DNA of 15,550 bases from Isohypsibius dastychi (Eukaryota > Tardigrada > Eutardigrada > Parachela > Isohypsibiidae). Below, piece after piece: positions 9,901 through 15,550 of the stretch. Position 1 is the first letter of the stretch; each line of letters begins with the position of its first letter. Position numbers and translations under genes: made by a program. Below the pieces are notes generated by a model. It saw only the letters and a program-made list of their open reading frames with translations. It was not told the DNA's origin and made no database searches. The DNA is taken from the NCBI GenBank assembly GCA_034696485.1, contig JAQIWT010000753.1:1-15550 (forward strand), given 5' to 3'.

Positions 9901-11318
9901 GTAGACGCATTCGTTCCTCGCGAAATATCCTTTTGAGAAGATAATCCCGTTGAAAGGCTGGTTGAATTCAATATCCACTAACATATCCTGATCGCCACAT
10001 TTCACGTTCAAACTTTTTATTTTATTCACATCTGCTGCGTCCAGGAATATTATCTGCAAGAAGACTGACAATTCAGATCTGGCTTCGTAAATTTAATGAA
10101 TAATTTCATAATTTCAAAGACGTTGAATTTGTGGCTATATATTTTTATTCTTGTTTGTTTATTTAATGAGTTTGGAATTTTTAGCTGAGAACTCATCAGT
10201 TTTCAAATGACACGTAACTCATTTCTGGAAACCAAATTGATCCCACTCTTTGTCACAGAATCTGCATATTTAAAAGAAGCCTCATTTTTGAACGTTTTTT
10301 TCCAAAATTTGAAGAATTATCAACCCTTTGGCAGTTTCGAGAAATGAACCGCAATAACGCAAAAATTATAAATTCAACCTCGGCTGCCAGTCATTTCTCT
10401 TCACCGGTACCACAAAGTATACTTTGAAAACGAATTAAGAACAGTTTTGACTTTCGAAGCCACGCTGAACAACAGATTCACCGTCAAACGCCTATTTCCC
10501 GCATTCCGGTCAGATGTGCGGCCATCTGACCAGTGAGACAGTTAATATCAGTCCAAAAAGACAACGGTACGATATATTGATATTAATCTGCCTTCAGCGG
10601 TGTTCTTTTGGTGAACTAAAAGCTACCAATTACTTTTTCAGACCTCGATTCACAGTTCGCTTATTGACATATTCTTCTTTTCAGCGATCCACCAGACAAC
10701 GCCCATAAGCGCCAACCAGGAACCGGAAGTAAAAACAAATAAACAAAATCGCGGAATTTGGTTGGATCTTCATAAAATATTTTATATTCATCGCGATGTA
10801 ACGGCTCAAGTCGTTTGGCGAAAGATTACGAAGTAAAATACAAAAAAGGCCGAAGAGAAGCCGAAACTGGGTTTCACGGTCTGTCATGCTTTACCGGCAA
10901 TGCGTGAAACGTGCGGCTATTACGGAAGTGAGGCTTCTGCTGCAAACTAATATCGAGAGATCCGAGACGTTTTAATAGACAGCATAAGATGATATCCAGC
11001 TAAGAAAAATTCCGAATATAGGTTACAAGTACGCTACGCTCCGTCAAAAATGGTGCTGCTTATTATTCTGCCTCGTTCTCAGCTCATGATTTAAAACAAA
11101 AGGTTATGTGTTTGCTAAAAAATTCTTTGCTATTTACTAACATATTAAATTTTGAGAACTATTGAAAAGAAAAACGAAATATTATACTCCATGTTTAAGT
11201 AAACACTAATTTGCTAACAAACGAGTTGAAACGGTGACCTTTCAGGTATTTCATAGTAAAAGTACGGGCCACTTACCTGAGCGAATAGGACGGACAACAG
11301 GATTATGGTCGGACTCAT
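6949..11318 (-). CDS. ZP-domain (cuticlin-like) single-pass membrane protein, ZP gene A, 775 aa
   Basis: Exons (minus): 11318-11277, 10053-9845, 9784-9388, 9166-8767, 8704-8555, 8421-7980, 7693-7479, 7421-6949 (stop included). Phases agree throughout. ZP proteins polymerise into extracellular matrices; in nematodes these are the cuticle and apical precuticle. Residues 1-21 are a signal peptide split between exons 1 and 2 (MSPTIILLSVLFAQ then IIFLDA). ZP-N begins at Cys33 and contains Cys63, Cys84 and Cys359. A low-complexity insertion of about 250 residues, rich in Gly, Met, Gln and Ser, separates Cys84 from the ENIIIIQFD strand (336-344). ZP-C covers about 400-512, with YFQAFKFPD and six cysteines (438, 456, 499, 504, 508, 512). 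Then come a Ser-rich spacer (about 550-590), an acidic run (628-635), a furin-type site RRRKR (669-673), a membrane helix (about 728-750) and a 25-residue tail. An in-frame TAG near 11454 precedes the start and no in-frame ATG lies between. Exon 1 rests on phase and signal-peptide logic and is less certain than the rest. Confidence 0.92.
10054..11276 (-). other. Large first intron of ZP gene A (1,223 nt)
   Basis: This intron is far longer than the others in the window. It runs from GTAAGT to TTCTTGCAG. Open frames inside (a 64-codon plus-strand and a 68-codon minus-strand frame near 10514-10887) show no recognisable domain. A perfect 9-bp inverted repeat sits at 10508-10531. The length would allow first-intron regulatory elements, but no specific site can be named. 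Confidence 0.6.
10508..10531. repeat. Perfect inverted repeat, 9-bp arms and 6-nt loop
   Basis: Arms GGTCAGATG and CATCTGACC flank TGCGGC. It lies inside the first intron of ZP gene A. It could be a hairpin or a palindromic protein-binding site; no function is visible. Confidence 0.8.
11277..11318 (-). other. 42-nt first coding exon of ZP gene A (signal-peptide exon)
   Basis: This tiny exon encodes MSPTIILLSVLFAQ and ends at CAG|GTAAGT in phase 0. The next exon starts in phase 0 with IIFLDAADVNK, completing a hydrophobic core and a small-residue cleavage region. The ZP-N exon has no ATG of its own upstream of its acceptor, so an upstream exon like this is needed. The joined reading is inference. 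Confidence 0.7.
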
Positions 11319-12770
11319 TTTTGGTGGATAAAGTAGAATAGATCCAAAACAGATCCAGGAACCCTTGGTTCCGCGGTCCGGATAGCGGAGGGAGAAATCC
11401 GGAATAAACCCGACCAGCAGGTTTATGCAACACGGATAAAGCAACAAGGAACACTAATAGAAGAGATCCGACTTGGTCCGATAAATGAGATGCCGACCCG
11501 CGGCTAGCCGATGCACTGAAGAGATGGAAGTTCGCAAAGTCAGACCTGAAGAAGATGGTGAAGAGTAATGCTTGCCGGTTGCGTGAAGATGCGAGAGGAA
11601 AAAACTACCGACGGCCTAGTTATGAGCAAAACGACGGTGGTGTAATAATATTTTACCAATCAAAGCTGACCTGACCAGCGAAGCCATGTGGGGGTTTTTA
11701 TACGAGAAGTGGACCTGACCTAGAAGGATTTATCACTCATAGCACGAAGCTGATCAACGAGCGCCGGTTTTACACTACCACCTGGAATATTGCTCTTGAC
11801 ATCCGCAATGACGACATTTTAATATAGACCAATGCGCTACCGGCAGCTTCTAATTATAGCAGAATATAATAGGCAGGAACCATTTGTTGAAAACTATGTT
11901 TCTCAATGAAATTTTTGGGTGTGTGAGAAAGCGCGTTCAGAAAACCAACACGAAAAAAGTTGACGGAAGTCTGCTGCAACAACAGTGGCAGACTTTGCCG
12001 GTCTGAAGTGTTCGAAAAATGTTTCCCTCAAAATTCAGTTACGAAACTGATTCCGGTAAAAACTGACTGAAGTAAATTTGATTCGAAGTTGAACATTGCT
12101 TAGAAAATAAAATGGTTTCTTCAAGCCATATTTATATCTCGATGTAAGAGCGACTCTACACATTGCGAAATTTTTTATTAAAACACTAAAATGCTGAAAT
12201 CGGTGGTATTTGGCGATAGTGTCCCGATTCGGTTGGCGATTCATGAGATGTCGAGGATCTCTGAAAATATTTCATTGAGTTCCAGATAACGCTGAATTCA
12301 CGCCGCATCACAATTTGCTATGATATGGCACACTGTATGTAGTCATCTTCACGCATTCGAATAGACAAAAGAATTACTTATGATTCTAGGACGGACTTTC
12401 GCCACAACAATAATCTAGTAAGTTTATGTTTACCGAAGAAAGAAAGTGGCTCTAGGTCGGTGCGACACCGAACGGGCGCACCTCTTTCCGATTCCGAATT
12501 CTAGCTCAAACAAAGCGCGCAAACTTTCTCATCGGATCACCCAGTCAGGAGCAAATTGAGATTCATTCATGTCCTCAACCGGAACTAGTAACATGTGACA
12601 GAAAATTTCCTTTTCGATTGATTATTCTGACCCAGATGTGCAATCGTTTGGTTCTTATTATGCACAATTATCTCATAAACACTTTGCGTGATGCATCCAA
12701 CAATTCACATCAACGAAAAAATAAAAAGTAAAACTATAGCAAATTTGAAAAATAATGAAAGTTCTCCGAA
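11319..12770. other. Intergenic region between ZP gene B (3' end) and ZP gene A (5' end)
   Basis: About 1.45 kb with no supported coding exon. It must contain the 3' UTR of gene B and the promoter and 5' UTR of gene A. A 69-codon minus-strand frame at 12035-12244 has no recognisable features. No AATAAA was found close to the gene B stop; the nearest minus-strand AATAAA I saw is near 12174-12179, about 600 nt downstream. A small hairpin cluster lies at 12458-12483. Confidence 0.6.
12458..12483. repeat. Two overlapping, mutually exclusive short inverted repeats
   Basis: TCGGTG-CGA-CACCGA (12458-12472) gives a 6-bp stem with a 3-nt loop. GGTGCG (12460-12465) can instead pair with CGCACC (12478-12483). 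The segment is more GC-rich than its surroundings. Stems this short may be chance. Confidence 0.5.
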
Positions 12771-15148
12771 TCACATGTGGGTTAACTTCATACGAGGAAC
12801 GTGAACAACTGGGGTTTTCGGCTCGGAATAAATGCTGAATGTCTGTTTCTCTTTGCGTCGTTGTTTATTTACCTTGAAGCAGACGCAAGCTGAGCAAAGA
12901 AGTGATCCAAAGATGACCATAGCAGTGACAGCTCCGCCCAGAATCAGCATCATCATCGGAATGCAGACATGTTTTTCTTCATCTTCCACAACGTAGAACT
13001 TTGGGGCAACGGTGACCTTTTCAGCTGGAACGGTGTGGGTGGTGGTAGCTGAAGTGTGCAATATCGGAACTGACATCGTGGTGGCAATTTCAGGTTTCGG
13101 GAGTATTTCCGGTGGCACAAACAGAGATCTTGCTGGAATTGTAGCTGAAGATGGCTCGACTTGACCAAATGTATGGTCGCTCACTCCCTCGACCTCGCTT
13201 GGATAGATGACGGTCAGCTTCCGGCGCAAATCAACGTTGGACGATTCCATCGGGATCTCGCGCTTGAATTTCGTGGCATTTCCGGTTGACGAATTTGATG
13301 GGGATTCGGTGGAATTATCATCCATCTGGGAGAAAAACCAAAAATATAAACCGTCTGCGAATGGTTTAAATGGAACCAATTAAAAGTTGGCAGTTGAATA
13401 AAACAAAAAATACAAAAGAAGCCAAACCCACCTCACGAAGCTGGAGGAAGCGCGGACCAGTGCCCTTTACAGGAGAGGAAGCTTGAACTTTGACATCAAA
13501 CTTCTGGGGACCATTGACTTCCGAAAGACGGCGTTCCAGAGCTGCGATGATGCTTCCCTGATCCCGAGTGGCGTTCATGTTAAACGGCCGGAAGGTCTTC
13601 TGGATCGGTTTCTCCGGTTCAGCAGCGAAAATCTTGGTGTAGTTCTTTCCATCGGCGACATATTTTCCAAAACACTGCCTAGTGCAACTTTCACGACAAA
13701 TGGTAACAGAACAATCCACGCTGACTTCGGTGCTATCTGGGAACTTGAATGCCTGGAAGAACGCGAAGGCAACTCTGTTGTCGCCATAAACGGAAGACCG
13801 GTCATAAAACGAGGTGAAAGGTCCGATGTGCTTCTCCCGTAAAACGCAGCCATTTTCATCAACCAGATGAACAGGAGGACTTGAACCGCCTCCTTTGGCG
13901 AAACAGCTATGGACCATCAGGTCGAACTTGTTGGCTGAATCCGACAAGGCGATGACGAGGGTCAGCGGACTTCCGATCTTGATCACTCCTTTAGTTTCTT
14001 GGGTTAGTGGACCTAGACCGGAACGAATCTGCATATATGCGCCAACCGCTTCATTTCCGGGGAACGATGCGCGAACAACTTCTGCTGTATCAACCCGATA
14101 TCCACTGGTCACGACTTTCTTGTTGTACCTGGAAGCAATCAACAATGTCAAGATTGAAAAAATCACCCATAACCCGCGCATAATAATGCCAAATAACTCC
14201 ATACCGATTCCATATTTCGCTTAGAAAAAAAAACTGAAAATAAATTCTGGGTGCAACTTTGGACTGTAAAATGAATGAATAGCAAACAAAATTCATACCA
14301 AAATATGAATCACGAAACATGACGAAACAAAAGTAATTTTGAATATTTTCCAGAAGAACTACCCTATATTCGCGAAAAATGTAATTGATTCCAACCGGAT
14401 ACTCACTTTTCCTTCCATTCACATTGTAATGATTTCGCCTCATCAAGTGCATCCTGAACGCTAGGATCCTGTTGAATGATAATCGTGTTCTCCACCCATC
14501 GAAGATCCACCTGATCACTTCCGCCATCCATCGATCTTCCCAGGCGTCCATAAGGGTTACCCATTGCCATTCCGTAAGAAGGATATGCCATACCCATCCC
14601 CTGAGGGTACGCTCCTCGAAACTGTTGAGGTACACCTTGACCCATATGAGCCGGCTGAATCTGGTTGCCATATCCTTGAAGGTTAGTTGGAAGAAGGCGT
14701 TGCATTCCCGGAAAGCCATTGTTCATCGGATAATTAACTTGACCAAATCCATTAAACGGTGACGGCTGACCTTGTTGACCCAATAGAGTAACTGGACTAG
14801 TGGAATACGTTGCCGGATATTGTGATGGAATATACTGGGGCGCAGTCACAGAATTCACTGGGAAAATTTCCGAAACTGGTTGAATAGTAGGGGAGGCCGG
14901 CGGTTCAGTGGTCGAGGAAAAAATATCCTGGAGTCGCCAGTTGGTGTATACTTCCGACGTCGTACTTTCCGTCGTGGTGGTTTTCGAAGTTGTGGTTGTC
15001 GGGATTGTTGGAGGGCGAGTTGGTGGGTCAACATATGTTTCAGCTTTTCGACTAAATGATCCGCATCGGTCATATTCGATGTTGAAGTTATATGTTCCGG
15101 TACGATTTTCACCCTTGACGTAAAGACAGTCCGGCTTGTTGAAGAAAC
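12771..15148 (-). CDS. ZP-domain (cuticlin-like) membrane protein, ZP gene B, 5' end beyond window
   Basis: Visible exons (minus): 15148-14407, 14128-13432, 13325-12771 (stop included), about 664 residues. The first visible exon enters in phase 1 through a TTTTTAG acceptor and starts at ...GFFNKPDC, the second ZP-N cysteine region. Signal peptide and first ZP-N cysteine must lie upstream. FNIEYDRCG is followed by an insertion of about 190 residues: a Thr/Pro mucin-like part, then a Gln/Pro/Gly/Met-rich part. The fold resumes at ENTIIIQQDP and LQCEW. ZP-C follows in exon 2, with AFFQAFKFPDS and six cysteines ending at TRQCF. A spacer with clustered N-glycosylation sequons (NST, NSS, NAT near 13320-13270) and Thr-rich sequence leads to a membrane helix (IPMMMLILGGAVTAMVIFG) and a basic tail. 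Domain order and the ZP-C match show it to be a paralogue of gene A, in the same orientation 1.45 kb upstream. No RX(K/R)R cleavage site is seen between ZP-C and the helix. Confidence 0.9.
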
Positions 15149-15550
15149 CTAAAAATGAAATCTCGTCAAAAAAGTGTGCAACTGGATATACGATCGAGAC
15201 AACACTTAAATGAACATATCTATTTTCAATTTAAATCTAAAGTTCCGCCTAGAAATTGAGAAAGACAACACAAAATAAACATAGACATGAATGAAGAGGC
15301 TATCGTGAAACGCAACACCAGATGTAAGAGAAAGAAATAACATTTTGCTTTTCAGAATACAATTCAAAATCAATCAGCATATCCAACGGCAATAAATACA
15401 TCTCTTCATCTTTATTCTTTATTAACTTTATATACTAGAAATCCGGCAACGCAACACCAGATGTAAGAGAAAAAAATAACATTTTGCTTTTCAGAATACA
15501 ATTCAAAATCAATCAGCATATCCAACGGCAATAAATACATCTCTTCATCT
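15149..15550 (-). other. Presumed upstream intron of ZP gene B
   Basis: The acceptor TTTTTAG at 15149-15151 shows that coding sequence continues from an upstream exon ending in phase 1. I found no exon carrying the first ZP-N cysteine in these 400 bases. Apart from the 139-bp-period repeat, nothing else is recognisable. Confidence 0.6.
15309..15550. repeat. 103-bp direct repeat, two copies with 139-bp period (copy 2 cut by window edge)
   Basis: Copy 1 spans 15309-15411 and copy 2 spans 15448-15550. They differ at one position (G at 15334, A at 15473). A 36-bp AT-rich spacer lies between. Copy 2 reaches the last base, so the array may continue. It lies upstream of the first visible exon of ZP gene B, presumably in an intron. 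The unit does not resemble ZP coding sequence. Confidence 0.92.

Noticed and set aside
10681-10887. 68-codon minus-strand frame in the first intron of ZP gene A
   Set aside because: No domain, no convincing splice sites, and its hydrophobic content follows from T-rich sequence.
14090-14719. 209-codon minus-strand open frame
   Set aside because: It is out of frame with the ZP gene B exons it overlaps and crosses an intron. The ZP frame explains the same sequence.
1-15550. Nematode operon for the three co-oriented genes
   Set aside because: Gaps of about 0.8 and 1.45 kb are much larger than the roughly 100 bp typical of nematode operons.
1-15550. tRNA genes, CRISPR arrays, transposon ends
   Set aside because: No cloverleaf with a recognisable B-box, no regularly spaced short repeats, and no terminal inverted repeats with a transposase were found by eye.

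Overview
The window is eukaryotic and reads as nematode nuclear DNA. Three protein genes can be rebuilt exon by exon, all on the minus strand. Most introns are short (52-219 nt in the leftmost gene), AT-rich and bounded by GT and T-rich ...CAG or ...TAG ends. Two genes encode cuticlin-type zona pellucida (ZP) proteins of the kind that build nematode cuticle and apical matrix. The species cannot be fixed from the sequence. No bacterial features, CRISPR arrays, rRNA genes or transposase genes were seen; I looked for tRNA genes only by eye and found none.

Layout, left to right (the genes run right to left). Positions 1-6138 hold an ABCA-subfamily (full-size ABC) transporter with 17 visible exons. 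Its start codon is at 6138 and its C-terminus runs off the left edge. All splice phases agree across about 1,568 residues. Positions 6139-6948 are intergenic, with one odd plus-strand exon-like segment. Positions 6949-11318 hold a complete ZP-domain membrane protein of 8 exons and 775 residues, called ZP gene A here. Its first exon is only 42 nt (signal peptide) and is separated from the rest by a 1.2-kb intron. Positions 11319-12770 are intergenic. Positions 12771-15148 hold a second ZP gene, B, as three exons; its 5' exons, including the first ZP-N cysteine, lie beyond the right edge. The last 250 bases hold a 103-bp direct repeat with a 139-bp period, inside the presumed upstream intron of gene B.

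Genes A and B look like diverged tandem paralogues. Both have the order ZP-N, ZP-C, Ser/Thr-rich spacer, transmembrane helix and short tail. Both also carry a large disordered insertion (about 190-250 residues, rich in Gly, Gln, Met, Pro, Ser or Thr) at the same point inside the ZP-N fold, between the third ZP-N cysteine and the ENxIIIQ strand. This split ZP-N architecture is the most interesting signal in the window. Other points worth checking are a Gln in place of the H-loop His in nucleotide-binding domain 1 of the transporter, a possible internal signal-peptide start in gene B, and a retained-intron form of gene A that would give a ZP-N-only protein. The gaps between genes (about 0.8 and 1.45 kb) argue against a nematode operon, so the three genes are probably transcribed separately. 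A shared role of the two ZP proteins in one extracellular matrix is inference.
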